A DNA stretch of 64,000 nt from Flavobacterium aestivum (GCF_026870175.2 NZ_CP113977.2:868001-932000); one strand, 5' to 3'. Numbered from the stretch's first letter, positions 35,372-44,674 are shown. The notes: generated from the sequence alone by a model not told the origin. A program made the numbers and translations.

Positions 35372-35464
35372 AGATTTTTTACAGCAAAGGTGTTTTTGCT
35401 GCAAAGACGCAGTTTTAAACAGTTGTAACTATTTCGTAGATACAATGTATTATGCGTATGCTAC

Positions 35465-35564
35465 GTCTTTGCGAGGTACGAAGCGATCTCATGTCGTATG
35501 TCGATTCCAATTGATTCTCTTTGCTTGGTCAGGCTAGAGAGATTGCTTCGTACCTCGCAAAGAC
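35465..35564. repeat. Large REP-like hairpin of the GTC(A/T)TTGCGAGG(T/A)ACGAAGC type
   Basis: 35465-35490 pairs with 35539-35564 over 26 bases with a single G-T pair (left arm begins GTCTTTGCGAGG, right arm ends CCTCGCAAAGAC), around a 48-base loop. This is the intergenic palindrome well known from many Bacteroidota genomes. It fills most of the gap between two convergent genes and may double as a transcription barrier. Confidence 0.85.
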
Positions 35565-35576
35565 ATGCGTGTGTCT

Positions 35577-36536
35577 TTACAATTCAAAACGTTTTCCTTG
35601 TTCTGGGAATAGGAGTTGTAAACCTAGATCATTTTGTTTTTGTAATTGCTCTTTAATTTTAATAATATTTTGAGTTGGTGGTTTTAAATGGGTAATGATA
35701 ATTTTGCAATTTTTCAAAGTTCCATTTCCGGTCAATTCGTTAAGTACATGAAGTTCTTTCATTAAATGATTTGGTGTTAAATGCCCAAATAATGAAGAAT
35801 CAGGTTGTTCATTCGGAAACGAAACTTCAATAAAAATACCTCTTAATTGTTTGTTTTGAATCAAAGGTGTAATAGCTTGCCATAAGAGTTTTAGTTTATC
35901 ACTTTTCTCTACAGAATCAGGACCTGTATCACCTAAATACAAGACATAATCATTGTTGTTTTGGATTAAAAAAGCAGTACTCTCAAAAGGGTTACCGTGA
36001 CTTAATGCAAACGCTTTTACAGTCATTGTTGTATTGGTGATTTTGGTATCTTCTTCAGGAGCAAGAGTTTGAAAATGATATTTCTTTAACTTAAATCCCA
36101 CGCCTTCGTCACCAAAATTGGCCCAAGCCTCACCATTGAAATAATGATTCTCGATTGTCCCCATGCATTTTTTTGTGGCATAAATTGTTTTCGATGAATC
36201 TGCTGGAGAGTTTATAATCAAACCAGAAATATGATCTAAATGGGCATGAGAAATAAAATAGCCTTTAATGTATTTTCTTAAAACTTCACTTTCCGAAACG
36301 TTAAAGACTTTATTAGATATTGCTTTCTCAATTCCAGAATTTAAAGTTCCAGCATCAAGACAAATATAATCATGAGTGTGAATGGGCGCGACTAAATAGG
36401 CCGAAAGATTTTTTTCGTCAATTCCACCTTTAACGCCCAGTGGGACTACTTCGAAAGCGGCACTTTGTTTCTGCTGAGCAAACGTTTGAATGGTTATTAA
36501 AAATAAACCAATGAGATATCGATTAATAGTAGTCAT
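35577..36536 (-). CDS. Class II 3',5'-cyclic-nucleotide phosphodiesterase, exported
   Basis: 319 residues from ATG 36536. A signal peptide (YLIGLFLITIQTFAQ) precedes a metallo-beta-lactamase-fold core with the class II signature H97-A-H99-L-D101-H102 followed by ISGL; ALSHGNPFESTAFL and YLGDTGPDS supply further metal ligands, and HLKPP is near the C-terminus. Class II enzymes such as CpdP and yeast PDE1 hydrolyse cAMP or cGMP. With export, the substrate would be extracellular or periplasmic nucleotides. No neighbours are functionally linked. Confidence 0.88.
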   Translation of the reverse strand: MTTINRYLIGLFLITIQTFAQQKQSAAFEVVPLGVKGGIDEKNLSAYLVAPIHTHDYICLDAGTLNSGIEKAISNKVFNVSESEVLRKYIKGYFISHAHLDHISGLIINSPADSSKTIYATKKCMGTIENHYFNGEAWANFGDEGVGFKLKKYHFQTLAPEEDTKITNTTMTVKAFALSHGNPFESTAFLIQNNNDYVLYLGDTGPDSVEKSDKLKLLWQAITPLIQNKQLRGIFIEVSFPNEQPDSSLFGHLTPNHLMKELHVLNELTGNGTLKNCKIIITHLKPPTQNIIKIKEQLQKQNDLGLQLLFPEQGKRFEL

Positions 36537-36911
36537 AGTCAAAAGAGTTTTATTCTTAAATTACATTTCAGAATATAAAATTACTTCCTTCTTTTTTAAC
36601 AGAAGGCTTTTTTTATAAAAATCAATGCAAGCTGATTAAAGTAATATAAATTAATTTTTCTTTTTTTAGCTTTTTGCAAAACGGAATAAATGGAAAAAGT
36701 ATTTTATTAAAAAACTTTATGGTTGATATTCAATGCGATATTATCCCAAACTTAGTATAGAATATCCTAATTCGCTTTATTAATGTATTCACTTCAAAAG
36801 ATAAGGCCGGATTGACTATATAAATTTTTTATATGATGATAATTATCTAATTTCGTGATTAAATAATATCTTTACGCAAAAAATATAACAAATTTAACCA
36901 AAATAGTTACA
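36537..36911. other. Gene-free interval before the aldehyde dehydrogenase gene
   Basis: 375 bases with no reading frame worth reporting. It holds a weak 6-bp hairpin, CCTTCT (36587-36592) with AGAAGG (36601-36606), followed by a T-run, and TATCTTTA at 36867-36874, one base off the -7 word, a possible promoter for the dehydrogenase gene. Confidence 0.6.
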
Positions 36912-38465
36912 ATGATAACAATAGCAGAACAATTCGGAATGAAAGAGGCATTAGCGCAATTGGGAGTTAAAGCCATAAATGAAGGAACTTCAACAGGGAT
37001 TAATAATTTTTCAAATGGAGAAATACTTGATAGTCATTCACCAGTAGACGGAAAGTTAATCGCTTCTGTAAAAATGAGTACAGCAGCAGATTATGAAAAA
37101 GTAATGCAAACTGCAACTGAAGCTTTCAAAACATTCAGATTGATGCCAGCTCCACAACGTGGAGAAATTGTGCGCCAGTTTGGTGATAAATTACGTAAAA
37201 ATAAAGAAGCTTTAGGTAAATTGGTTTCTTACGAAATGGGGAAATCATTGCAAGAAGGATATGGAGAAGTTCAGGAGATGATTGACATCTGTGATTTTGC
37301 AGTGGGATTATCTCGTCAATTGCACGGATTAACAATGCACTCTGAGCGTCCAGGGCATAGAATGTATGAGCAATATCACCCACTTGGAGTTGTGGGAATT
37401 ATTTCTGCTTTCAATTTTCCGGTAGCAGTTTGGGCATGGAATACAGCATTAGCATGGATTTGTGGTGACGTTTGTGTTTGGAAACCATCAGAAAAAACAC
37501 CATTATGTGGCGTTGCCTGTCAAAACATTATTGCTGAGGTGATTAAAGAGAACAATCTTCCAGAAGGTATCTCTTGTTTGATCAACGGAGATTATACAAT
37601 AGGTCAATTAATGACTGCTGACAAACGTGTGCCTTTAGTTTCAGCTACAGGATCTACTCGTATGGGTAAAATTGTTGCACAAGATGTAGCAGCTCGTTTA
37701 GGAAAATCATTATTAGAGCTAGGAGGAAACAATGCTATCATTGTAACTCCAGATGCTGATATCAAAATGACTGTTATTGGTGCTGTTTTTGGAGCAGTAG
37801 GAACTGCAGGACAAAGATGTACATCGACTCGTCGTTTGATTATTCACGAAAGTATTTATGATAAAGTAAAAGATGCAGTTGTTGCAGCTTATGGACAATT
37901 AAGAATCGGAAATCCATTAGACGAAAAAAATCACGTTGGGCCACTAATCGATACTCAAGCTGTTGAAATGTATGCCAATGCTTTGACAAAAGTAGTAGCC
38001 GAAGGAGGAAAAATTCTTGTAGAAGGTGGAGTACTTTCTGGAGAAGGGTATGAGAGTGGTTGTTATGTAAAACCAGCTATTGCTGAAGCACAAAATTCAT
38101 TCGAAATCGTACAACACGAAACTTTTGCTCCTGTTTTATATTTAATCAAATATTCAGGAACAGTAGAGAATGCTATCGATGTACAAAACGGAGTGGCTCA
38201 AGGATTATCATCAGCGATTATGACTAACAATTTGCGTGAAGCAGAGCGTTTCTTATCTGCAGTAGGATCAGATTGTGGAATTGCCAACGTAAATATTGGA
38301 ACTTCAGGAGCTGAAATTGGCGGAGCTTTTGGAGGAGAAAAAGAAACAGGTGGTGGACGTGAGTCTGGATCTGATGCTTGGAAAGTCTACATGCGTCGTC
38401 AAACCAATACAATCAATTATACTACAAGCTTGCCTTTGGCACAAGGAATCAAATTTGATTTGTAA
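36912..38465 (+). CDS. amaB: Aldehyde dehydrogenase, ALDH7 / L-piperidine-6-carboxylate dehydrogenase type
   Basis: 517 residues, the ALDH7 length. General base E269 lies in LLELGGNNAIIV, nucleophile C303 in GTAGQRCTSTRR, and the long C-terminal GGGRESGSDAWKVYMRRQT is typical of the antiquitin/AmaB group rather than ALDH9 or ALDH1. The reaction would be oxidation of L-piperidine-6-carboxylate (alpha-aminoadipate semialdehyde) to 2-aminoadipate with NAD during lysine breakdown. The symbol is a family-based call. Single gene with its own terminator. Confidence 0.88.
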   Translation: MITIAEQFGMKEALAQLGVKAINEGTSTGINNFSNGEILDSHSPVDGKLIASVKMSTAADYEKVMQTATEAFKTFRLMPAPQRGEIVRQFGDKLRKNKEALGKLVSYEMGKSLQEGYGEVQEMIDICDFAVGLSRQLHGLTMHSERPGHRMYEQYHPLGVVGIISAFNFPVAVWAWNTALAWICGDVCVWKPSEKTPLCGVACQNIIAEVIKENNLPEGISCLINGDYTIGQLMTADKRVPLVSATGSTRMGKIVAQDVAARLGKSLLELGGNNAIIVTPDADIKMTVIGAVFGAVGTAGQRCTSTRRLIIHESIYDKVKDAVVAAYGQLRIGNPLDEKNHVGPLIDTQAVEMYANALTKVVAEGGKILVEGGVLSGEGYESGCYVKPAIAEAQNSFEIVQHETFAPVLYLIKYSGTVENAIDVQNGVAQGLSSAIMTNNLREAERFLSAVGSDCGIANVNIGTSGAEIGGAFGGEKETGGGRESGSDAWKVYMRRQTNTINYTTSLPLAQGIKFDL

Positions 38466-38484
38466 GCTGAGCTTATTCTAAATA

Positions 38485-38524
38485 AAAAAGACCATTTGAA
38501 AGCTAAATTTCAAATGGTCTTTTT
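38485..38524 (+). terminator. Terminator of the aldehyde dehydrogenase gene
   Basis: A perfect 17-bp stem, 38485-38501 with 38508-38524 (core GACCATTTGAAA), ending in a T-run. It can also serve the convergent gene at 38581. Confidence 0.9.
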
Positions 38525-38580
38525 GTTTTTGTATCTCTTTTCAAAAACGTATCAAATGCTTTTTTTGAATAAACGTCTTT

Positions 38581-39111
38581 TTATAAATTAAAAGAAGCTC
38601 CAAGACTAAAAGTGAATTGGTTGTTTAAATTGTAAAACAATTTGTCTTCATTTCCATATTTTGCAATTGGAAATCCAAGTTCAGTAAATACACCAAATCC
38701 TTCAGTAAAGAAATAACGTCCACCAACATGGCCTCCAAAGTTTTTCAAACCTAAACTTAATCCAGGATAGATATCTAATTTTTCATCTACATTTATTACG
38801 CTTCCTAAATTAGCATTGATTCTAAATTTCGCGTCAAAACGATCTTTAAACTCTGGTTTTTCTCCATAGTATAGAGTTGAGCCACCATTATAAAAACCAG
38901 AATATTCATTTACACCCAGTAAATAACTAGAAACAAATCCGATAGAGAAATTTTCTCCAAGACCAAAATCTGCAGAAGCTTGAATTCCAGATCCACCATC
39001 TTGAAAGTTAGCTCCGATATTAACTTTAGTGTCTCCTTTTCCTTTAAAAGCATGTTGTGCATTTGCTAAACCAAAAGACGCCAAAAACACAAGTGTGATA
39101 ATTTTTTTCAT
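38581..39111 (-). CDS. Small outer-membrane beta-barrel-like protein (DUF6646-like)
   Basis: 176 residues with a signal peptide (MKKIITLVFLASFGLANAQ). The rest is a series of short alternating beta strands (TKVNIGANFQ, IQASADFGLG, FSIGFVSSYLLG, DAKFRINANLGS, GVFTELGFPIA, FTFSLGASFNL), as expected for a small outer-membrane barrel. The DUF number is recalled rather than checked. A single gene with no informative neighbours. Confidence 0.75.
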   Translation of the reverse strand: MKKIITLVFLASFGLANAQHAFKGKGDTKVNIGANFQDGGSGIQASADFGLGENFSIGFVSSYLLGVNEYSGFYNGGSTLYYGEKPEFKDRFDAKFRINANLGSVINVDEKLDIYPGLSLGLKNFGGHVGGRYFFTEGFGVFTELGFPIAKYGNEDKLFYNLNNQFTFSLGASFNL

Positions 39112-39155
39112 AAAATAAATAGGTAATAATTTCTTGGCAAAGATAGTCTTTTGAT

Positions 39156-39881
39156 TTAATTGCGCCCTTTTTCACTAGGATATAAACTTGGTAAAGGTTC
39201 GCTTTGCCAAAATTCTTTGGTATCAGCATCGATAATTGTTAGAGGACCTTTGAAAGCGGCTCCGGTATCAATGTTCCAAATATTAGCCATCTGTACTGGG
39301 ATTGTTGATCCTATGCGCGAGACAGGCGTATGGCCAATGTATACTTCCTTGTATTGAATGAATCTTTTTGGATACAATAAATCAGAAGGTTTCATGTCTT
39401 TGTCTAATGCCAATGCGGTTTCCCAAAGTGTTCTATCCCAATAAAATAATTTTGGGAAATATTCATATAGAACACCATTCATATGGGTATAACCCGCATG
39501 AATAAACAACCTGTTTTGTTCGTCCAGATAATAATTATCTAATGATTTCAGGAATTTGATATGTTTTTGTTTGGTCTCGGCAGATACGTTTTCATAGGCC
39601 AAAACGGTTGCTTCCCCACCATGGTTGTACCACAACAAATTATCTTTGCTTTCGCTCAGCCATTCCTCTAATAATTCATCATGATTACCGCGAATACAAA
39701 TGATATCATGAGAAGCTTTCATCTCAATCAAAAAATCAATTACTTGTGGAGATTGACTCCATCCATCCACATAATCTCCCAAGAAAATGAGTTTGTCTTT
39801 TGGGGTTACCTTGGCTCTTTCTAGAACTTGATGCAAAGCGCGTAAACCACCATGTATGTCTCCAATTACTAATGTTCTCAT
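39156..39881 (-). CDS. Serine/threonine-phosphatase-like metallophosphoesterase
   Basis: 241 residues. The calcineurin-like motifs are intact: GDIHGGLRALHQVL (residues 7-20), LGDYVDGWSQSP (near 35), RGNHDELL (near 69), FIHAGYTH and IGHTPV. Together they bind the two metals. This PPP-type arrangement occurs in bacterial protein phosphatases (PrpA/PrpB) and in dinucleoside tetraphosphate hydrolases such as ApaH; the sequence does not decide between them. Cytosolic. Its ATG at 39881 is 29 bases after a -7 word. Confidence 0.85.
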   Translation of the reverse strand: MRTLVIGDIHGGLRALHQVLERAKVTPKDKLIFLGDYVDGWSQSPQVIDFLIEMKASHDIICIRGNHDELLEEWLSESKDNLLWYNHGGEATVLAYENVSAETKQKHIKFLKSLDNYYLDEQNRLFIHAGYTHMNGVLYEYFPKLFYWDRTLWETALALDKDMKPSDLLYPKRFIQYKEVYIGHTPVSRIGSTIPVQMANIWNIDTGAAFKGPLTIIDADTKEFWQSEPLPSLYPSEKGRN

Positions 39882-39909
39882 GCAATTCGTTCTGAAATTT
39901 GTTCTTTTA

Positions 39910-39917
39910 CAAAAATA
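39910..39917 (-). promoter_or_regulatory. Promoter -7 element of the metallophosphoesterase gene
   Basis: Minus-strand TATTTTTG, full TAnnTTTG match. No clear -33 element. Confidence 0.45.
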
Positions 39918-40125
39918 AGAGAAAAGAGGTATTGTTTCTTTGATTTTTTAATCATTTAAAAAAAATCAGCTTCGATTTTAAAAATAGATAGCTCTTAGTT
40001 TAGCAAACAAAAAAATGAAAGTTCTAAGAATACATTTTTTTAATGGTATGTTTTTATTTTAAAAACAGAATGTTAAAGTATTGATTTTTAGAAAATTGAA
40101 ACAATTTTTTGAATAAAATTCATTA

Positions 40126-40156
40126 TTTTTGACTCTCAAAAAAATCACTATATTTG
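40126..40156 (+). promoter_or_regulatory. Strong-looking promoter upstream of a 31-codon ORF
   Basis: TTTTTG (40126-40131), a 17-base spacer and TATATTTG (40149-40156), both perfect. It lies in a 454-base gap (39882-40335) with no longer gene on the plus strand, so it must serve either the small ORF at 40208 or an RNA. The rest of the gap is plain AT-rich sequence. Confidence 0.5.
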
Positions 40157-40207
40157 GTGATTGTATGTTGCAATAAAGTATTATATTTTTACCAAAAATT
40201 TATAAAA

Positions 40208-40303
40208 ATGAATGCATTACTCACTTTAATATTACTGATGACCAATTTTGTTTGTCAAGTGATAAATGATGTTGTACACTGGATAACAGGTTTGTTCAGC
40301 TAA
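40208..40303 (+). CDS. Possible small membrane protein of 31 residues
   Basis: The frame encodes a single hydrophobic segment (MNALLTLILLMTNFVCQ) followed by a short polar/aromatic tail ending in WITGLFS. It begins about 45 bases after the expected start site of the promoter at 40126-40156. No terminator follows; the convergent AlbA-domain gene ends 33 bases beyond. It is too short for a family call and may be chance; the promoter is the main argument. Confidence 0.35.
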   Translation: MNALLTLILLMTNFVCQVINDVVHWITGLFS

Positions 40304-40335
40304 TTAGTGCAAAACTATTTTAAACAATAAACTCA

Positions 40336-41475
40336 TCACTGCACATCGTATTTCATTTTTCTTAAAATTCGGAGTGCTTCTTTAAACGAAAGATATGTTT
40401 GCGTAAACGGTTTTAATAACGGTTTGGCATCAATCAGTTTTTGTTTAGCTTCCTCAAAACCGTTAAGATAGCAAATCATAAAAGTAGACGGTAAGTTTTC
40501 TAAATCTTTGAGTTCTCGCTCAGATAATTTAATCTCTTTTTGAAGTTTGTAAAGTAAGGAGATGTTCGAATTATAAATATGGTACAACATTTTCCTATTG
40601 AATTCGGGTGGTTCAAAAAGTATTTTTCTATCAATTTTATAATAACCATTATCGTGAAAACGGATCGTTTGTTGTTCCAGGGGATAGTAACTGGTTTTGT
40701 CATTCAAACCCAAAGGAACATACTCAACAATGGTAAAAGTATCTTCGTCATACGTAATTTCAACCACATCTTGAGCCGAATAGAATAGCTTGATCTGTTC
40801 GTTAATCAACTCAATATCTACACGGGATAAATAAGTTTTATCACGGTATTTTTTGATAATTCCAGCCCAACAAATAACGAATAATTCTTTGAAAACCTTG
40901 TATTTTGGAGCCATATCCTTGTGACGGAAATTCATAAAATCAATAACACCATCAAGGGTATATTCTATACTGTTTCTGGAACTGTTTTCAATGTCTATTA
41001 CAGATTCGGTATTCTGATAATTTTTCTCTACTTCACCTTCAATCGGCATTGTATTACTGCCCCGACGTATAAAAACACTGTTTGCAGGAATAGTGTGAAT
41101 TCCTTTTTTGAAATAGGAAATTTTGCTGTTGGGCTTTATAGTAACGAGTCCTATAACTTTGTCCTTTGGTAAATTGGGGAAAGGAACATTTTCGTATTGA
41201 ATTTTAGGCGGATGTTCCAGAAATGCATTTACTAAATTCTGAATCCTGCTATCATCAAAAAAATCATCTCCCACAATATCATTATTCTCATCTTCAACAC
41301 CTACTACTATGTATGAATTGTTGGTGGGATTTGAATTGGACAATGCGCAAATGTGTTTCAAAAACTTAGCTTTTCCCTCTCTGGAATGTAAATTTAGTTG
41401 CCGTTTCTTATCATAAAAACTGCACTCATCGTTGTGAGCGAGTAAGTTTTTGATAAGAAGGCGTTTATTGATCAT
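40336..41475 (-). CDS. AlbA_2 / Schlafen-type ATP-binding protein
   Basis: 379 residues. The N-terminal AlbA_2 domain (about 20-135) is seen as KAKFLKHICALSNSNPTN, SYIVVGVEDENNDIVGDDFF and DKVIGLVTI; the usual ESxxxEFK lead-in is altered (NDECSFYDKK). The C-terminal 200 residues are helical and unlike known families. Such proteins have been annotated as transcription factors or nucleases of the Schlafen-related group and often appear in defence neighbourhoods, but nothing here supports such a role. It directly follows the aldo/keto reductase gene, 34 bases apart. Confidence 0.8.
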   Translation of the reverse strand: MINKRLLIKNLLAHNDECSFYDKKRQLNLHSREGKAKFLKHICALSNSNPTNNSYIVVGVEDENNDIVGDDFFDDSRIQNLVNAFLEHPPKIQYENVPFPNLPKDKVIGLVTIKPNSKISYFKKGIHTIPANSVFIRRGSNTMPIEGEVEKNYQNTESVIDIENSSRNSIEYTLDGVIDFMNFRHKDMAPKYKVFKELFVICWAGIIKKYRDKTYLSRVDIELINEQIKLFYSAQDVVEITYDEDTFTIVEYVPLGLNDKTSYYPLEQQTIRFHDNGYYKIDRKILFEPPEFNRKMLYHIYNSNISLLYKLQKEIKLSERELKDLENLPSTFMICYLNGFEEAKQKLIDAKPLLKPFTQTYLSFKEALRILRKMKYDVQ

Positions 41476-41509
41476 TTGATTTGTGATTTCAGAATTATAG
41501 CAATCTTAT

Positions 41510-42385
41510 TTACGGCACGGGATTCCCCGTGCTGGCTATCCAAAGTGCAAACCAATCTTGTAATTCCATTTCAAAAGAGGTAGCCTTCATCAAATTAGCA
41601 ATTCTAGTTTTGTCGGAAGTCCCGCAAACTGGTAAAATTCCGGCAGGGTGTTTTAATATCCAAGCCAATAAAATAACATCATCAGCCACATTATATTTTA
41701 ACGAAAGAGTTGTTGCCAGTTCTTTAATACGTTTTGATTGTTCATCATCTTTCCTAAAAACGGTTCCTAAAGGAGACCAACACATAGGCGTAATTTGGTT
41801 GGTTTGCATATGGTCTAAACTTCCGTCGAGCATGGGATCAATATGCGTGATAGAAAATTCGATTTGATTGTAATTGATTTTAGTTTTTGTTTGAATCAAA
41901 TCGGTTTGACTGGGTGTAAAATTCGATACACCAAAATCTAAAATTTTTCCTTCTGTTTTAAGTCTTTCAATGGCTTCATTAATTTCATCGGCTTGCATCA
42001 ACGGACTCGGTCTATGCAAAAGCAAAAGATCTAAATAATCGGTCTGTAAATTTTGTAAGGATTGTTCAACAGACCAAATGATATAGGACTTAGAATATTC
42101 ATAATGTCCAACGCTATTTTGATTTCTGTTTTTGTTTTTAAGTTGAATACCACACTTTGAAATTAATTGTATTTTTTGTCTGTCAATTTTGCTTTCGCCA
42201 AAAGCATTTCCAAAGGCATTTTCTGTAGTATATCCCCCATAAATATCGGCATGATCAAAGGTCGAAATGCCGCTTTCAAGACAGCAATTCATTAAATCAA
42301 TCATCTGATTTTTGTTCAAGTTTTTACCCCAATTGCCCCATGTCATGGTGCCGGCAATTATCTTAGAAAAAGGTGTTTTAATCAT
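41510..42385 (-). CDS. Aldo/keto reductase (YdhF-like)
   Basis: 291 residues. The catalytic tetrad is complete: D44 and Y49 in STFDHADIYGG, K77 in LISKCGI and H124 in LLLLHRPSP. The TIM-barrel ends with the NADPH-binding GTSDKTRI near residue 250. E. coli YdhF is the closest known type; the natural substrate is not known. ATG at 42385. Same direction as the AlbA-domain gene. Confidence 0.9.
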   Translation of the reverse strand: MIKTPFSKIIAGTMTWGNWGKNLNKNQMIDLMNCCLESGISTFDHADIYGGYTTENAFGNAFGESKIDRQKIQLISKCGIQLKNKNRNQNSVGHYEYSKSYIIWSVEQSLQNLQTDYLDLLLLHRPSPLMQADEINEAIERLKTEGKILDFGVSNFTPSQTDLIQTKTKINYNQIEFSITHIDPMLDGSLDHMQTNQITPMCWSPLGTVFRKDDEQSKRIKELATTLSLKYNVADDVILLAWILKHPAGILPVCGTSDKTRIANLMKATSFEMELQDWFALWIASTGNPVP

Positions 42386-42655
42386 GATTCAACTTTAATG
42401 TTTGTTCAAAAATTGCATTGTCAATTTAGCCCCATTTATTTGGCAATTGACACCAATGATTTACGGGTTTAAGCCATTATTTTTATGGTTATTTTATTTA
42501 GTTCTTAAAAATAGGTAAATAGTATCACAATTCGAGCTTAAAATTAGAGTATTGTCCGAAGTTTTAACCATTTTTTAACATCTTAGGTCTAAAAAAAAAT
42601 TCAATTTGCACCATCAAACGAAAGATAAATAAACTAAGGGTTTAAAAAAACAAAT

Positions 42656-43660
42656 ATGGAAGAGAATACAACGACTTTAGACATTAGAGCAATCAATGAA
42701 AAAATCGAAAGAGAAAGTGCTTTTATAGACCTTCTCACTATGGAAATGAACAAAGTTATTGTGGGACAGAAACACATGGTAGAAAGATTGTTAATCGGAC
42801 TTTTGGGTCAAGGGCACATTTTGTTGGAAGGTGTTCCGGGATTGGCAAAAACTTTAGCGATTAATACACTTTCACAAGCCATTCAGGGTTCTTTTAGTAG
42901 AATTCAGTTTACTCCAGATTTATTACCTGCCGATGTTGTAGGAACCATGATTTATAATATTAAGCAAAATGAATTCTCCATAAAAAAGGGACCAATTTTT
43001 GCTAATTTCGTTCTTGCCGATGAGATTAACCGTGCGCCAGCCAAAGTACAATCAGCTTTATTAGAGGCAATGCAGGAAAAACAAGTAACAATTGGCGATA
43101 CCACTTTCAAATTAGAGCGACCATTTTTAGTTTTGGCAACTCAAAACCCTATTGAGCAAGAAGGTACTTACCAATTGCCAGAAGCACAGGTCGATCGTTT
43201 TATGTTAAAAACAGTTATTGATTATCCAAAGATGGAAGACGAGCGTTTGGTTATTCGTCAAAATCTTAAAGGAAGCTATGATAAAGTAAACCCAGTAGTT
43301 TCTGTAGATCAAATTTTACGTGCTCAAGAAGCAGTTCGTGAAGTATACATGGATGAAAAAATCGAGAAATACATACTGGATATTATTTTCGCAACCCGTT
43401 ACCCAGAAAAATATAAATTGGCTGATTTGAAACCTCTAATTAGTTTTGGGGCTTCGCCACGTGGAAGTATTAACCTTGCTACTGCTGCAAAATGTTATGC
43501 TTTTATCAAACGTAGAGGGTATGTAATTCCAGAGGATGTTCGTGCAGTAGTACATGATATTTTGCGTCATAGAATAGGTGTTACTTATGAAGCCGAAGCC
43601 GAAAATATTACATCGGTAGACATCATCAATAAAATTATAAACGAAATCGAAGTACCCTAA
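42656..43660 (+). CDS. MoxR-family AAA ATPase of the Bat cluster
   Basis: 334 residues. Walker A is GVPGLAKT (59-66), Walker B is LADEIN (120-124 with D122, E123), sensor region ATQNPIEQEG. MoxR ATPases act as chaperones for VWA-domain proteins; here that is the downstream DUF58 and BatA/BatB proteins. It is the first gene of the eight-gene unit. No clear TAnnTTTG is visible in the 270-base upstream gap, so the promoter is undecided. Confidence 0.95.
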   Translation: MEENTTTLDIRAINEKIERESAFIDLLTMEMNKVIVGQKHMVERLLIGLLGQGHILLEGVPGLAKTLAINTLSQAIQGSFSRIQFTPDLLPADVVGTMIYNIKQNEFSIKKGPIFANFVLADEINRAPAKVQSALLEAMQEKQVTIGDTTFKLERPFLVLATQNPIEQEGTYQLPEAQVDRFMLKTVIDYPKMEDERLVIRQNLKGSYDKVNPVVSVDQILRAQEAVREVYMDEKIEKYILDIIFATRYPEKYKLADLKPLISFGASPRGSINLATAAKCYAFIKRRGYVIPEDVRAVVHDILRHRIGVTYEAEAENITSVDIINKIINEIEVP

Positions 43661-43664
43661 TTAG

Positions 43665-43745
43665 ATAGCAGTTGGCAGTTTTCAGTTGGCAGTCGTCATT
43701 CGGCTTTAAATCTGAAATCTGAAATCTAAAATCTGAAATCTAAAG
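43665..43745. repeat. Degenerate tandem repeats (GGCAGT and AAATCTG words) in the bat cluster
   Basis: CAGTTGGCAGT-like words followed by AAATCTGAAATCTAAAATC-type units. The same AAATCTAAA words occur at 47385-47432, and related TTAGATTTTGAGG words at 53870-53940. They fill gaps between co-directional genes. Confidence 0.7.
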
Positions 43746-43747
43746 AA

Positions 43748-44611
43748 ATGGATACAAAAGAGCTTTTAAAAAAAGTACGTAAAATAGAAATCAAAACCCG
43801 GAGATTGAGCGATCATATCTTTTCGGGGGAGTATCATACTTCGTTCAAAGGACGCGGAATGACTTTTAGTGAAGTGCGTCAATACCAATTTGGAGACGAC
43901 ATACGTGCTATTGATTGGAATGTAACTGCTCGATACAACGAAGCACATGTCAAAGTTTTTGAGGAGGAACGTGAATTAACCATGATGTTAATGGTGGATA
44001 TTTCGGGTTCTGAAAGTTTTGGTTCTAAAGGTCAGTTTAAGAAAGAAATTGTTACTGAAATAGCCGCGACAATGGCTTTTTCGGCCACTCAAAACAATGA
44101 TAAAATAGGACTGATTTTGTTCTCTGATCATATCGAATTGTATATTCCTCCTAAAAAAGGAAGATCACATGTATTGAGAATCATTCGTGAATTGATAGAA
44201 TTTCAACCGAAAAGTTACAAAACCGATATTGCTCAAGCTTTGAAGTTTTTATCAGGTACCCAAAAAAAGAAAGCTATCGTGTTTGTCATTTCCGATTTCA
44301 TGTCAGGGGATTATGAACAAACATTGAAGATTGCTGCCAAAAAACACGATATCACCGGTATAAGAGTGTATGATGTTCGAGAAGAAAAAATGCCTAATTT
44401 AGGAATGGTATCTATGCTTGATGCAGAAACAGGCGAGACGAGATTGATTAATACAAGCTCAAAATCAGTGCGAATGAATTATGAGAAATACTATCATGAT
44501 AATGTGCACTACTTTAAAGAAACTTTTAGTAAATCAGGCTCAGGAGTTGTAAACACTAGAGTAGATGAAAGTTATGTCACCAAATTATTAGGCTATTTTA
44601 AATCACGATAA
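43748..44611 (+). CDS. DUF58-domain protein of the Bat cluster
   Basis: 287 residues. DUF58 begins with the typical RRLSDHIFSGEYHTSFKGRG, then VRQYQFGDDIRAIDWNVTAR, and continues into a VWA-like fold with MLMVDISGSESFG (DxSxS). Such proteins pair with MoxR ATPases in nearly all genomes and are thought to be their substrates or adaptors at the membrane. No export signal is visible. It follows moxR after a short repeat-filled gap. Confidence 0.93.
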   Translation: MDTKELLKKVRKIEIKTRRLSDHIFSGEYHTSFKGRGMTFSEVRQYQFGDDIRAIDWNVTARYNEAHVKVFEEERELTMMLMVDISGSESFGSKGQFKKEIVTEIAATMAFSATQNNDKIGLILFSDHIELYIPPKKGRSHVLRIIRELIEFQPKSYKTDIAQALKFLSGTQKKKAIVFVISDFMSGDYEQTLKIAAKKHDITGIRVYDVREEKMPNLGMVSMLDAETGETRLINTSSKSVRMNYEKYYHDNVHYFKETFSKSGSGVVNTRVDESYVTKLLGYFKSR

Positions 44612-44627
44612 GAAGAAACCTAGCCCT

Positions 44628-44655
44628 GTAAGTCCCGATAACCATCGGGACTTAC
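44628..44655. repeat. Perfect 12-bp hairpin of the GTCCCGAT...ATCGGGAC type
   Basis: GTAAGTCCCGAT (44628-44639) pairs with 44644-44655 around AACC. No T-run follows. This palindrome type is very frequent between flavobacterial genes; here it splits the DUF58 gene from the next bat gene and could mark an mRNA processing point. Confidence 0.8.
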
Positions 44656-44674
44656 GAGGTTAATTAGATAAAAA

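Noticed and set aside
35382..35401. CAGCAAA/TTTGCTG hairpin after the nuclease/phosphatase gene as terminator
   Set aside because: No T-run follows; the large REP palindrome downstream is a better barrier.
40336..41475. AlbA_2/Schlafen-type gene as part of a defence system
   Set aside because: Its neighbour is an aldo/keto reductase and no other defence-type gene is close, so a defence label has no support.
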